Source: Ruminococcaceae bacterium UBA7212 (GTDB lineage: Bacteria > Bacillota > Clostridia > Oscillospirales > Acutalibacteraceae). Taken from it: a DNA stretch of 50,691 nt. The stretch lies in contig DKUE01000027.1 in the NCBI GenBank assembly GCA_002490525.1, forward strand, positions 1 to 50,691, in the 5' to 3' direction. Made by a program: the position numbers and the translations under genes. This document shows, one piece after another, positions 1 through 8,123 of the stretch. The first letter of the stretch is position 1, and every line of letters starts with the position of its first letter. The notes beneath the pieces are model-generated. The model made no database searches and was not told the origin of the DNA. It saw only the letters and a program-made list of their open reading frames with translations.

Positions 1-810
1 AAATACAACCGTCCGCATCGTAAGACCAACGCCTTGCTTGCAGGACTGGTCTATTGTCCGCATTGCGGAAAACGCCTTCGGGTTATATCCGAATCCAACC
101 GCTGGACAAACAGCAAGCCGAGATTCAAGTATGTCTGTCCCGGATATCGTGCAGGCGAATGTACTTTCCGTGCTGTAGACGGCGTTTTGCTCGATGAATT
201 TGTGGTCAATCAGTTATCCCACATTGCCGATGAGGACAGCGAATACTTTGAAAAATTACTCAATCAGAAAGCGTCCGATATTTTCAGCTCGTCGCAGAAT
301 GAAAAAGAACTGTCCGACCTCAGAAAGAAGAAGGCACAGCTTGAAACGGCAATAGCCAATCAGGTGAAAAATCTTCGGGAAGCGGATGACGGTCTGAAAC
401 GCTTTATTCAGGAGGATGTGAAAGCGCTGACCGATGAGCTTTCCGAAACAGAGACGCTACTGCAAAAATTAGAGGACAGCAGACAAAGTCAGATGTACGC
501 TATCCGTGATATTGAAGAAATCAAGGAACGGCTGCTCTCCTTCGGGAAGTATGCAGAAAATGCCGCACCCGATGTGATAGTAACGCTGATACAAACCTTT
601 GTGGAGCGTATTTATATCACAGATGAAAATGATGAGCGTCACTGTCACATCTTCATTAAAGGTTGCTCGAAAGAAGATTACGATGACTTCTTCCGGGCAA
701 CCGGTTACATAGAAAACACACAGGAAACCGGAGCTGTCACATCCGTTTTACCTGTGTGTGATTCAGATGAGTGTTGCAAATATGATGTGGTACTGACATC
801 TGTATTTTGA
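1..810 (+). CDS. Large serine recombinase, C-terminal part (5' end outside window)
   Basis: This is the C-terminal half of a large serine recombinase, the enzyme class that integrates and excises ICEs, Tn4451-like transposons and phages. The frame is open from base 1, so the catalytic N-terminus lies to the left of the window; an internal TTG at 34 is not a real start. Visible parts are the recombinase zinc beta-ribbon (CPHCGKRL near the start, then a CPGY...GEC pair), a long charged helical stretch typical of the coiled-coil subdomain (roughly residues 70-165 from base 34), and a C-terminal region ending in a Cys pair (ECC). The last about 10 residues (KYDVVLTSVF) are read through DNA that, on the other strand, encodes the start of an IS200/IS605 transposase, so the natural C-terminus has probably been replaced. 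The gene marks the edge of a mobile element extending leftwards. Confidence 0.9.
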   Translation, partial: KYNRPHRKTNALLAGLVYCPHCGKRLRVISESNRWTNSKPRFKYVCPGYRAGECTFRAVDGVLLDEFVVNQLSHIADEDSEYFEKLLNQKASDIFSSSQNEKELSDLRKKKAQLETAIANQVKNLREADDGLKRFIQEDVKALTDELSETETLLQKLEDSRQSQMYAIRDIEEIKERLLSFGKYAENAAPDVIVTLIQTFVERIYITDENDERHCHIFIKGCSKEDYDDFFRATGYIENTQETGAVTSVLPVCDSDECCKYDVVLTSVF

Positions 811-849
811 GTGTGCGGAGCTTCTGATTTCATTGTTATTATTTTTCAT
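763..849 (-). pseudogene. Truncated IS200/IS605-family transposase (tnpA) 5' fragment
   Basis: Reading the minus strand from the ATG at 849 gives 28 codons then a stop at 763. The first 25 residues (MKNNNNEIRSSAHSKYRCQY, then HIIFA) match the conserved start of IS200/IS605 TnpA Y1 transposases, which normally continue PKYRR. Here the next codons read TLI-stop, so homology ends near 775 where the recombinase sequence takes over. A strong AAGGAGG (858-864, read on the minus strand) sits 8 nt before the ATG. The catalytic HUH motif and Tyr are absent, so this is a remnant and not a working transposase. The family call rests on remembered TnpA N-termini; no alignment was run. Confidence 0.75.
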
Positions 850-870
850 TGATTATTCCTCCTTGTTCTT

Positions 871-898
871 TAGCAATGCGGTCGCCAAACCACTGCTA
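871..898 (-). mobile_element. Probable left-end hairpin of the IS200/IS605 remnant
   Basis: An imperfect hairpin (TAGCA at 871-875 pairing with TGCTA at 894-898, GGT 880-882 with ACC 889-891, six-base loop) lies just upstream of the tnpA ribosome binding site. IS200/IS605 elements carry subterminal hairpins recognised by TnpA at this position. The exact element end, likely near the CCCCCTCGTAT stretch (minus strand, about 900-912), cannot be fixed without a second copy. From about 913 to 1029 I see no gene or clear signal. Confidence 0.5.
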
Positions 899-1029
899 TT
901 ATACGAGGGGGTTTAATTCTTGAAAACTTCTTTTCGGCTCGCATCAAGCTCGCCGGCTTTTTGTCGTTCCGCTCTTTTTCCTCCCCAGGTAAAACCAGGG
1001 TTTATTTCCACGTCTTAAGACACCAAGCA

Positions 1030-1059
1030 AAAAGCTGTGAAAAAAATTTCACAGCTTTT
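1030..1059 (-). terminator. Hairpin terminator downstream of clpX
   Basis: A 13-bp perfect inverted repeat (1030-1042 and 1047-1059) with a 4-base loop lies about 50 bases after the clpX stop. The 3' arm on the minus strand ends in a run of U residues, which gives a Rho-independent terminator shape. It could also act on read-through from the recombinase side. Confidence 0.7.
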
Positions 1060-1108
1060 CAAATTAGGTATTCGAAACCGATACGGTCATCTTATTAAGC
1101 AATAAAAA

Positions 1109-2419
1109 TCAAACCGCGTCTTTCGGCGTGCGGTGCATACCGGACTTCAACGGCGAAGCCGTTTTTGGTGCAGAGGTTGTTTCAACCAACGGCTTTTCAC
1201 CGTCTGTAACACAGCCTTTGGTAATAATCACCTTTGTAACACTTGTATCCGAGGGAATCTCGTACATTGTCGGCAGCAACGTTTTTTCCAGAATGGAACG
1301 CAGTCCGCGAGCACCGGTATTCTTTTCCAATGTCTGTTCCGCAATCGCCTCTAAAGCTTCCTGCTGAAATTCTAAGGTAACACCGTCCATTTTGAACAAC
1401 GCCGCATACTGCTTCAGCAATGCATTTTTCGGTTCGGAAAGGATGCGAATCAGCGCCGCCTTATCTAAATTGTTTAATGTGGTAATCACGGGCAAGCGAC
1501 CGACCAACTCGGGAATCAAACCGTATTTTACAAGGTCTTGCGGAATTACCTTAGAATAAATTTTGTCAGCATCCGTTTTCTCAACAGAAACCAATTCACT
1601 GCCAAAGCCTAATACCGTATTTCCTGCGCGTTTTTCCACGATTTTGTCAATACCGTCAAAAGCACCGCCGCAAATAAACAAAATATTACTGGTGTCAATC
1701 TGAATAAATTCCTGCTGCGGGTGCTTTCTCCCCCCCTGCGGCGGCACATTGGAAACAGTACCTTCTAAAATCTTCAAAAGGGCTTGCTGCACACCTTCAC
1801 CGCTGACATCACGTGTAATAGACGGATTTTCAGATTTACGGGCAATTTTGTCGATTTCGTCCACATAAATAATGCCCTTTTCCGCACGCTCAACATCAAA
1901 GTCAGCCGCTTGAATCAGCCGAAGTAAAATATTCTCAACATCTTCACCGACATACCCTGCTTCTGTTAACGTAGTTGCATCGGCAATTGCGAAAGGAACC
2001 TCTAAAATTTCCGCCAGTGTTTGCGCCAGCATCGTTTTACCGACACCGGTTGGGCCCAAAAGCACAACATTGCTTTTTTGAATATTGACATCCGCATTGC
2101 CGCCGTGATATATACGCTTGTAATGATTATAAACCGCAACACTCAATGCAATCTTGGCATCCTCCTGCCCGATTACATAATCATCCAAATGCGCTTTGAT
2201 TTCCTGCGGTTTCGGGAGCGGCTTGTCGGCGCCTTTTGCCTGTTTCTTGTGCGACCGGTCATGCGGTGCGCCTTCTTCTACGATTTCCATACAAAGCTCA
2301 ATGCATTCATCGCAAATACATACTCCGGGTCCTGCAATCAGCTTTTCGACCTCATCCTGAGATTTACCGCAAAAAGAACAGCGGACGGTTTTCTCTCTGC
2401 CGTCATTATCTCTCGCCAT
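1109..2419 (-). CDS. clpX: ATP-dependent Clp protease ATP-binding subunit ClpX
   Basis: ClpX is the AAA+ unfoldase that feeds tagged substrates into the ClpP peptidase. The 436-residue protein has the usual length. The N-terminal zinc-binding domain shows Cys14, Cys17, Cys36 and Cys39; Walker A is GPTGVGKT (122-129), the pore loop GYVG is at 155-158, Walker B is IIYVDEID (183-190), and the ARGLRS sensor-2 region is near the C-terminus. A 40-residue Pro/Thr/Lys-rich tail follows the core. The ATG has an AAAGGAG site upstream and lies 18 bp after clpP, so the two are co-transcribed. Confidence 0.98.
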   Translation of the reverse strand: MARDNDGREKTVRCSFCGKSQDEVEKLIAGPGVCICDECIELCMEIVEEGAPHDRSHKKQAKGADKPLPKPQEIKAHLDDYVIGQEDAKIALSVAVYNHYKRIYHGGNADVNIQKSNVVLLGPTGVGKTMLAQTLAEILEVPFAIADATTLTEAGYVGEDVENILLRLIQAADFDVERAEKGIIYVDEIDKIARKSENPSITRDVSGEGVQQALLKILEGTVSNVPPQGGRKHPQQEFIQIDTSNILFICGGAFDGIDKIVEKRAGNTVLGFGSELVSVEKTDADKIYSKVIPQDLVKYGLIPELVGRLPVITTLNNLDKAALIRILSEPKNALLKQYAALFKMDGVTLEFQQEALEAIAEQTLEKNTGARGLRSILEKTLLPTMYEIPSDTSVTKVIITKGCVTDGEKPLVETTSAPKTASPLKSGMHRTPKDAV

Positions 2420-2437
2420 GGCTTGCTCCTTTACTGT

Positions 2438-3019
2438 TTATCTCTTATAAAAAATCTTATCAACCAAGCCGTATTCCAAAGCTTCTTCCGCTGAAAGGAA
2501 ATTATCACGTTCCGTGTCACGGGCAATTTGCTCAATCGGTTTACCCGTGTTTTCGGCAAGGATTTTATTCAACTTTTCACGCGTACGCAAAATATGCTTT
2601 GCAACAATATCAATTTCCGTTGCCTGACCCTGTGCCCCGCCGCTGGGCTGATGAATCATTATCTCACTGTTCGGCAAAGCGTAACGCTTGCCCTTAGCGC
2701 CAGAGGAAAGCAAAAATGCACCCATACTTGCCGCCATGCCCATACAAATGGTAGAAACATCACATTTGATATACTGCATCGTATCATAAATTGCCAAACC
2801 TGCTGTTACAGAACCGCCGGGACTATTGATATAAAGACTGATATCTTTTTCATTATCCTGACCTTCCAAATACAGCAACTGCGCAACAACCAAGCTGGCA
2901 GTCGCATCGTTTACTTCATCAGACAAAACAATAATTCTGTCATTCAGTAAACGGGAAAAAATATCATAAGAACGTTCTCCGCGGCTGGTCTGTTCAACAA
3001 CATACGGTACAAGTGCCAT
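2438..3019 (-). CDS. clpP: ATP-dependent Clp protease proteolytic subunit ClpP
   Basis: ClpP is the barrel-forming serine peptidase partner of ClpX. The 193-residue protein has the family length and the full catalytic triad: Ser98 in GMAASMGAF, His123 in MIHQPSGG and Asp172 in RDTERDNF. The AGGAGG just upstream of the ATG is strong. It lies downstream of tig and directly upstream of clpX in the common Firmicutes order tig-clpP-clpX. Confidence 0.98.
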   Translation of the reverse strand: MALVPYVVEQTSRGERSYDIFSRLLNDRIIVLSDEVNDATASLVVAQLLYLEGQDNEKDISLYINSPGGSVTAGLAIYDTMQYIKCDVSTICMGMAASMGAFLLSSGAKGKRYALPNSEIMIHQPSGGAQGQATEIDIVAKHILRTREKLNKILAENTGKPIEQIARDTERDNFLSAEEALEYGLVDKIFYKR

Positions 3020-3048
3020 AAAAATACCTCCTAAAATCTAACGGCGAA

Positions 3049-3099
3049 ACGCCCAAGGCAGCTGCTCTATGCATAGCACAACTGCATCCATTTGGGCGT
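3049..3099 (-). other. Stem-loop in the clpP 5' leader
   Basis: Arms of 8 bases (3049-3056 and 3092-3099) enclose a 35-base segment that itself contains pairing GCAG/CTGC elements. It lies between a possible clpP promoter (minus-strand TATAAT at 3126-3131, weak -35) and the clpP ribosome binding site. There is no U-run after it, so it looks more like leader structure than a terminator. Confidence 0.45.
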
Positions 3100-3125
3100 A
3101 CCACCGTAAACTGTTTGACTATTCC

Positions 3126-3131
3126 ATTATA
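3126..3131 (-). promoter_or_regulatory. Possible clpP promoter -10 box
   Basis: A perfect minus-strand TATAAT lies about 107 bases before clpP and just past the tig stop. The best -35 candidate (TTGATT) is 19 bases away, longer than ideal. A separate promoter for clpPX inside the tig-clpP gap is plausible but not certain. Confidence 0.4.
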
Positions 3132-3161
3132 GACGAAAAAGCAAAAGCTTAATCAAGAAAT

Positions 3162-4586
3162 TTATTCAGCGTCTGCCTCTGCCTTTTTCGTTGTTTTCTT
3201 CGCTGCAGGCTTTTTCGCGGGAGTTTTTTTTGCGGGAGTTTTTTTTGCATCGGTATCCTTTTCAGTTGCATCCGCCTTTTTAGCCGATGATTTTTTAGCA
3301 GCCTTTTCCTCGGTAACAACTGCACTTTCAACAATCAAGTCTACTGCCTTGCGTGAAGCGATTTCGGGTTTAAGATTATCAGCAGGGATAGCTTTCTGAA
3401 TCGCATCCATCTCCATATTATATGCTTCCGCAAACTTCTTATATTCCGCTTCAATTTCCGCATCGGAAACCTCAATCTTTTCAACCTCAATAATCTTTTC
3501 AATGGCGAGGTCCAACTTAACCTGCTTCTCTGCACGTGCTTTGAAACCTTCACGGAATTTCTCGTTATCCATACCTGTATATTGCAGGTATGTCTGCAAA
3601 TCCAAGCCCTGCGACTGCAATCTGTAAGCAAATTCGTCAATATCGCTGTCTATCTTCTTTTCAATCATGACCTGTGGGATTTCTGCCTGAATACCTTCCG
3701 CAACCATATCCAGCAAGGTGTTATTTACTTCCTCGTCCGCCGATGCTTTTTTCGACTTTTCCAGGTCGGCCTTGATGCTCTTTTTCAATTCGTCAACCGT
3801 GTCTTTTTCGCTGACATCCTTTACAAACTCGTCATCAAGTTCGGGAAGTTCTTTTACTTTGATTTCATGCAGTTTAATTTTGAAAACAGCGTCTTTACCT
3901 GCAAGCTCTGCATGGTAATCTTCCGGGAACTTGACATTCACATCAAATTCTTCACCGGTTTTGTGACCGATAATTTGGTCCTCAAATCCGGGAATAAACT
4001 GATTGGAACCGATGGTCAACTCATAGCCTTCCGCCTTACCGCCCTCAAATGCCTCGCCGTCTGCAAAGCCTTCAAAATCAATCACGGTAATGTCGTCCTT
4101 CTGAACCGCTCTGTCTTCCACTGTTACGATTCTGGCATTCTGCTCAAGCATTCTGTTCAATTCCGCTTTCACTTCGTCAGCAGTAACCTTTGTGGATTTT
4201 TTAGCCGCTTTCAAACCTTTATATTCGCCAAGTTCAACTTCAGGTTTAACCGTAACCTTCAATTTCAAGGTTACGCCGTCTTTCCCCATTTCGGGCACTT
4301 CCAAATCAAAGGGCGTGTCTACAATTTCAAGTCCCGCCTCTTTAATTGCCTCTTCCACAGCATCCGGATACAAAATCTCCAAAGCGTCCTCATAGAAAAC
4401 GCCTTCACCGTATATTTTTTCAATAAATGTACGCGGAGCTTTGCCTTTTCTGAACCCGTGTACTGTAATGTTTTTTCTCTGCTTGAGATACGCTTGGTTA
4501 ACCGCCGCCTCAAATGTCGCACCATCAATAGAAATTTCCAGTGCCCATACATTTGTTTCGACTTTGTTCGATGATTTTAAGCTCAT
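3162..4586 (-). CDS. tig: Trigger factor with lysine-rich C-terminal tail
   Basis: Trigger factor is the ribosome-bound chaperone and peptidyl-prolyl isomerase that meets nascent chains. The ribosome-docking signature GFRKGKAP is present near residue 46, followed by an FKBP-type PPIase domain and the helical C-terminal arms. The ORF can begin at 4592, but that ATG is only 3 nt from AGGAGG; the ATG at 4586 (MSLKSSNKVET, the usual start) has 9-nt spacing and is preferred. The last about 45 residues are unusual: repeated AKK/TPAKK/TTKK blocks ending in EADAE, beyond the normal family length of about 430. The tail could add nucleic-acid or ribosome affinity, which is inference. Upstream of clpP and clpX on the same strand. 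Confidence 0.97.
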   Translation of the reverse strand: MSLKSSNKVETNVWALEISIDGATFEAAVNQAYLKQRKNITVHGFRKGKAPRTFIEKIYGEGVFYEDALEILYPDAVEEAIKEAGLEIVDTPFDLEVPEMGKDGVTLKLKVTVKPEVELGEYKGLKAAKKSTKVTADEVKAELNRMLEQNARIVTVEDRAVQKDDITVIDFEGFADGEAFEGGKAEGYELTIGSNQFIPGFEDQIIGHKTGEEFDVNVKFPEDYHAELAGKDAVFKIKLHEIKVKELPELDDEFVKDVSEKDTVDELKKSIKADLEKSKKASADEEVNNTLLDMVAEGIQAEIPQVMIEKKIDSDIDEFAYRLQSQGLDLQTYLQYTGMDNEKFREGFKARAEKQVKLDLAIEKIIEVEKIEVSDAEIEAEYKKFAEAYNMEMDAIQKAIPADNLKPEIASRKAVDLIVESAVVTEEKAAKKSSAKKADATEKDTDAKKTPAKKTPAKKPAAKKTTKKAEADAE

Positions 4587-4625
4587 TTTCATATTCCTCC
4601 TGAAAAGAAAAGCATTAACTTAGAT

Positions 4626-4631
4626 ATTATA
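4626..4631 (-). promoter_or_regulatory. tig promoter, extended -10
   Basis: Minus-strand TATAAT preceded by TG at the extended -10 position (TGCTATAAT), about 40 bases upstream of the tig start. The -35 region (TGGTAA at 17-bp spacing) is weak, as is common with extended -10 promoters. Confidence 0.55.
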
Positions 4632-4661
4632 GCAGAAACTGTTAGAAATTACCATAGTTTT

Positions 4662-5360
4662 TTATGATTTTATCAATTCTATCAATTTTGGACAAAATTT
4701 CAAGTAATCACAGGATAAAAGTTCAAATTTAGTGCCATATTTTTCACCCTGAAAAGCAGAAAAAGCTGAACCGCCGTGTAAATGCGCATAATAACAACGA
4801 CGAATACCTTCATCCTGCAGGACTTGCAAAATCGGGGTACACTCCTGTATATTGTTCAAAGGCGGATAGTGCAAAAACACAATCGGTTCGCCGCCGAGAG
4901 TTCTTGATTCTGCAATGGATGTCCGCAAGCGCTGTGCTTCACGCAAAACGACCTTATCATCTTCTGCTTCTTCTTCATCAAAAAACCATCCGCGCGTACC
5001 GCAAATTGCAAAATCGCCTACGCAGTATGCATTATTATGCAAAATTTTGAGCGTTGAAAAACCGTTTTCTTCCAAAAAAGCATCCATCTTCCGTCGCGTA
5101 TTCCACCAATAATCATGATTACCTTTTAATATGATTTTTTGACCGGGCAAACTTTGCAAAAACTGAAAATCCTCTTTTGCTTCCTGCAACGACATCGCCC
5201 AAGAAATATCGCCGGCAATTACAACTGTATCTGCATCCGTTACAAGCGCGCACCAATTTTTAGACAGGCGTTCAACGTAATTATCCCAGCCTTTAAAAAT
5301 ATTCATCGGCTTGTTTGTACCAAAAGATAAATGCGTATCTCCGATTGCAAATATGGACAT
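4662..5360 (-). CDS. Calcineurin-like metallophosphoesterase
   Basis: A 232-residue cytoplasmic metal-dependent phosphoesterase. The dinuclear metal ligands of the family are all visible: Asp8 and His10 (GDTH), Asp51 (AGDISWA), Asn81-His82 (GNHDYWW), His164 (HYPP), His193 and His195 (AHLHGG). There is no signal peptide. Members of this family act on nucleotides, phosphoproteins or phospholipid heads, and the substrate here cannot be deduced. It is separated from tig by the tig promoter and divergent from the small gene at 5431. Confidence 0.9.
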   Translation of the reverse strand: MSIFAIGDTHLSFGTNKPMNIFKGWDNYVERLSKNWCALVTDADTVVIAGDISWAMSLQEAKEDFQFLQSLPGQKIILKGNHDYWWNTRRKMDAFLEENGFSTLKILHNNAYCVGDFAICGTRGWFFDEEEAEDDKVVLREAQRLRTSIAESRTLGGEPIVFLHYPPLNNIQECTPILQVLQDEGIRRCYYAHLHGGSAFSAFQGEKYGTKFELLSCDYLKFCPKLIELIKS

Positions 5361-5430
5361 CTTTGCACGCTCCCCTTGTGCATAATCAAGTCAAAACAAA
5401 GAAAACTAAATGTGAAAGGAGGAATATTAA

Positions 5431-5583
5431 ATGAACGAAATTAAATGCAATGTCTCTAACTGCATCTATCACGAAGGTAAATCCACATGTACCGCTAAAG
5501 AAATTCAGGTTGCGTGCCAATGCAAGCACGAGGCCTGCGAATGCGGCGAAACAGAGTGCGGCACTTTTGAGCCGAAATTCTAA
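5431..5583 (+). CDS. DUF1540 cysteine-rich small protein
   Basis: A 50-residue protein with eight cysteines. It starts MNEIKCNVSNC, has a CTAKEIQV core and a CKHEACECGETECGTF tail, and this Cys spacing is characteristic of DUF1540, a short domain common in clostridia that is likely to bind metal. A perfect AAAGGAGG (5415-5422) is 8 nt before the ATG, and a strong terminator follows the stop, so it is a real monocistronic gene. The function of the family is unknown. Confidence 0.85.
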   Translation: MNEIKCNVSNCIYHEGKSTCTAKEIQVACQCKHEACECGETECGTFEPKF

Positions 5584-5599
5584 AACACATGTAAGTAAG

Positions 5600-5625
5600 A
5601 GAGCGTGGGATTTCTTCCACGCTCT
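5600..5625 (+). terminator. Terminator after the DUF1540 gene
   Basis: A 9-bp perfect stem (5600-5608 with 5617-5625), 8-base loop, then a T-rich run to about 5636. It lies between convergent genes (DUF1540 on plus, thrC on minus) and the A-rich flank on the other side may let it serve both. Confidence 0.85.
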
Positions 5626-5644
5626 TTTGCTTTTTTCAAAAATA

Positions 5645-7138
5645 TCAAATTCCCAGCATTTCGAAAACGACCGCCGCCATATCGTCTTTTGCAGCCACTT
5701 TGGTAAAGCGAGGCGTTTTCCCCTTCAAGGTTGCCAACTGCGGCGGCACAGGCGCTTCCGTCTTTTCATACAGTTCCTCCACCATGGAAAATTCGTCTTC
5801 AGATTGAATGTGCTTTTCAATTGCACCCAAAACACTGTTCGAAAACTTATACGGATTCGCTGTAGAAGCGATTACCGTTTTTGTGTCATCGCCAGTTTTC
5901 ATTTTGTAAGAGGCATATACGTTTACCGCAACAGCCGTATGCGTATCGCAAAGATAATGGTATTCTTCAAAAATTTTGCGAATTGTGCGTTTTGTATCGT
6001 CATCGTCGCAAAAACCCGCTGCAAACATGTCGGAGATAGTATTCCGCATTTTTTCAGAGATTTCATATTTTCCTGTTTCGGAAAGCTGCTGCATGAACTT
6101 AGCTGTCATTTCTGCATCCTGTCCTGAAAGTGCAAACAAAAGGCGTTCCAGATTACTGGAAATGAGAATATCCATTGAAGGTGAAGCCGTACAGTAAAAC
6201 GGACGATTTTTATTGTATATGCCTGTATTTAAGAATTCTGTCAAAACATTGTTCGCATTGGAAGCACAAATCAGCTTTTTAATCGGCACACCCATTTGCT
6301 GTGCATAATAGGCCGCCAAAATATTGCCGAAATTGCCTGTAGGTACGACCACATTCATCGAATCGCCAAGCTTTATCTCACCTGCTTTTACCAAATCACA
6401 ATAAGCAGAAACATAGTATACAATCTGCGGAACCAGCCTGCCCCAGTTAATGGAATTTGCGGAAGAAAAGGCTAAGCCGTTCTCTGCAAATCTCTCTTTA
6501 ATTTCCCGATTCGTAAAAATAGTTTTTACGCCGCTTTGCGCATCATCAAAATTTCCTTCAATGGCACAGACATTGACATTATTTCCCTCTTGTGTGGTCA
6601 TTTGCAGTTTTTGCATGGGACTGACGCCGTCTACCGGATAAAACACCAGTATTTCTGTATTCGGCACATCCTTAAAGCCCTCTAATGCGGCTTTACCAGT
6701 ATCGCCGGAAGTTGCAACCAAAATTACAATTTTGGTATTTTTCATTGTCTTATTAGCAGATACCGTCAGCAGATACGGCAATAACTGCAGCGCCATATCC
6801 TTAAACGCACAGGTCGGACCTCTCCACAATTCCAAAATCTGTGCATTGTCATTCAGCTTATACAGCGGTGCTATTTTCGGCGAACTGAATTTTTCCGCCT
6901 TATACGCACCCTCTACGCACATAGAAAGCTCTTCTTCCGTAAAATCCGTCAGATACAGCTTCAGTACTTCTTTTGCGCGCCCGATATAATCCAACCGTGC
7001 AAGTTTCTCTATATCCACAAGATTCAAAGTCGGAATCGTCATCGGAACAAACAATCCGCCTTCTTCGGAAATTCCCTTGGCGATTGCCTCAGCCGCCGAT
7101 ACACGAACCGAGCTGTCTCTTGTACTGGTATAAATCAT
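5645..7138 (-). CDS. thrC: Threonine synthase
   Basis: Threonine synthase converts O-phosphohomoserine to threonine with pyridoxal phosphate, the last step of threonine biosynthesis. The N-terminus (MIYTSTRD...EGGLFVP) is typical of the long, ThrC type 2 form, and the PLP lysine lies in GPTCAFKDM (Lys113 from this start). An in-frame TTG at 7153 would add five residues, but the ATG at 7138 has GGAG 8 nt upstream and matches the family start. About 497 residues, normal for the class. No thrB or hom is adjacent. Confidence 0.95.
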   Translation of the reverse strand: MIYTSTRDSSVRVSAAEAIAKGISEEGGLFVPMTIPTLNLVDIEKLARLDYIGRAKEVLKLYLTDFTEEELSMCVEGAYKAEKFSSPKIAPLYKLNDNAQILELWRGPTCAFKDMALQLLPYLLTVSANKTMKNTKIVILVATSGDTGKAALEGFKDVPNTEILVFYPVDGVSPMQKLQMTTQEGNNVNVCAIEGNFDDAQSGVKTIFTNREIKERFAENGLAFSSANSINWGRLVPQIVYYVSAYCDLVKAGEIKLGDSMNVVVPTGNFGNILAAYYAQQMGVPIKKLICASNANNVLTEFLNTGIYNKNRPFYCTASPSMDILISSNLERLLFALSGQDAEMTAKFMQQLSETGKYEISEKMRNTISDMFAAGFCDDDDTKRTIRKIFEEYHYLCDTHTAVAVNVYASYKMKTGDDTKTVIASTANPYKFSNSVLGAIEKHIQSEDEFSMVEELYEKTEAPVPPQLATLKGKTPRFTKVAAKDDMAAVVFEMLGI

Positions 7139-7169
7139 TCCGTTCACTCCCAAACGTAAAATTCAACAT

Positions 7170-7198
7170 ATTTTATCACAGTATTTATAGATTTGCAA
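7170..7198 (-). promoter_or_regulatory. thrC promoter
   Basis: Minus-strand TTGCAA (7193-7198), 17-base spacer, TAAAAT (7170-7175), about 32 bases before the thrC ATG. The -35 overlaps the last codons of the upstream peptidase gene. Confidence 0.6.
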
Positions 7199-8123
7199 TG
7201 AGAAATCTATAGCCGTTTTGAAAGAAAATATCCTCTAAAACCGATTCGGCAATCCCGTGCTGTAAAAGATAGTCAAAAAGCAACGGAATATTCTCAATGC
7301 CGTTCAGCAACGGATGCACCGTACAGCCGTCAAAATCACCACCGAATGCAAGATTTTTCTCTGCACCCAGATCTAAGAAATGCGTGATGTGCCGTAATAC
7401 GGCATCCATCCCCGTATTTCCGTCATTGCCGAGAAAATCCGCACAGAAATTCAAACCGATAAGTCCATCACGCTCGGTCAAGACTTGAATTTGTGCACCG
7501 CTCAAATTGCGTGCTTCCGCATATGGATTTTTGACGATTTTTGCATTGGAATGGCTTGCAAGAAAAGGCTTGTCAGTATATTCAGCCACATCAAAAAAAC
7601 CGCGCTCATTTAAATGCGAAACATCAACAAGCATATGCAAACACTGCATCTTTCGCACCACTGCCTTGCCGAAATCAGTAAGCCCGCCTTTATTTTCCGC
7701 AAAGCAACCGTTCCCGATTGCATTACTGCCGTTCCAGGTAAGTGTCATTAAGCGCACGCCGTCCCGATACAGCGTATCCAATCGTTCCAAGTCCCCACCG
7801 AGCACCGAACCGCCTTCCACCGTAAGAACCGCCGCCGCTTTCTTTTGTGAAAACGCAGATTGTAAATCATCTTTGGAAAAGCACTGCATTATCCTTGAAG
7901 AATTCTTTGCAATTTCTCGATAAAAGCGGTCACGCACTGCGCAATAATAGGAAAAAGCCGATTCGCCGCGTTTTTCATCCGGTATCCAAACGGCAAACAA
8001 CTGTCCGTAAACGGAAAATGCAGAAACCCTCTGTAAATCAATATGTAAATCGTTTTGGGAAAGCGATTTGCTTTGCAAATAGCACTCCCCAATCGTATCA
8101 CAATGAAAATCTAAAAATTTCAT
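7185..8123 (-). CDS. Membrane dipeptidase family (peptidase M19) protein
   Basis: A 312-residue zinc dipeptidase of the renal-dipeptidase fold. The metal ligands align with the family: His7 and Asp9 (HCDT), Glu103 (TVEGG), His170 (VSHL), His191 (ASHSN), plus Asp263 (GGDFDG). No signal peptide, so it acts in the cytoplasm, probably on dipeptides including those with D-residues. Its ATG overlaps the end of the yraN gene by four bases (ATGA), so it is translated from the same message as the yraN group. Confidence 0.92.
   Translation of the reverse strand: MKFLDFHCDTIGECYLQSKSLSQNDLHIDLQRVSAFSVYGQLFAVWIPDEKRGESAFSYYCAVRDRFYREIAKNSSRIMQCFSKDDLQSAFSQKKAAAVLTVEGGSVLGGDLERLDTLYRDGVRLMTLTWNGSNAIGNGCFAENKGGLTDFGKAVVRKMQCLHMLVDVSHLNERGFFDVAEYTDKPFLASHSNAKIVKNPYAEARNLSGAQIQVLTERDGLIGLNFCADFLGNDGNTGMDAVLRHITHFLDLGAEKNLAFGGDFDGCTVHPLLNGIENIPLLFDYLLQHGIAESVLEDIFFQNGYRFLIANL

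Noticed and set aside
2021..2950. Several overlapping plus-strand frames opposite clpX and clpP
   Set aside because: They are antisense shadows of unambiguous clpX and clpP genes with no start signals.
3100..3131. CtsR-like heptad AGTCAAA before clpP
   Set aside because: Only one half-site is visible; a CtsR operator needs a tandem repeat, so this is not enough for a call.
3170..3260. Tandem DNA repeat in the tig 3' end treated as a mobile or slippage repeat
   Set aside because: The nucleotide repeats are short and imperfect and stay in frame as Lys-rich coding sequence, so it is annotated as part of the protein.
3582..4574. 330-codon open frame on the plus strand, antisense to tig
   Set aside because: It mirrors the reverse strand of a clear trigger factor gene, has low-complexity Phe/Arg-rich composition, no ribosome site and no family resemblance.
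7139..7198. T-box or threonine attenuator before thrC
   Set aside because: The gap to the upstream gene is under 50 bases, too short for a T-box, and no leader peptide is visible.
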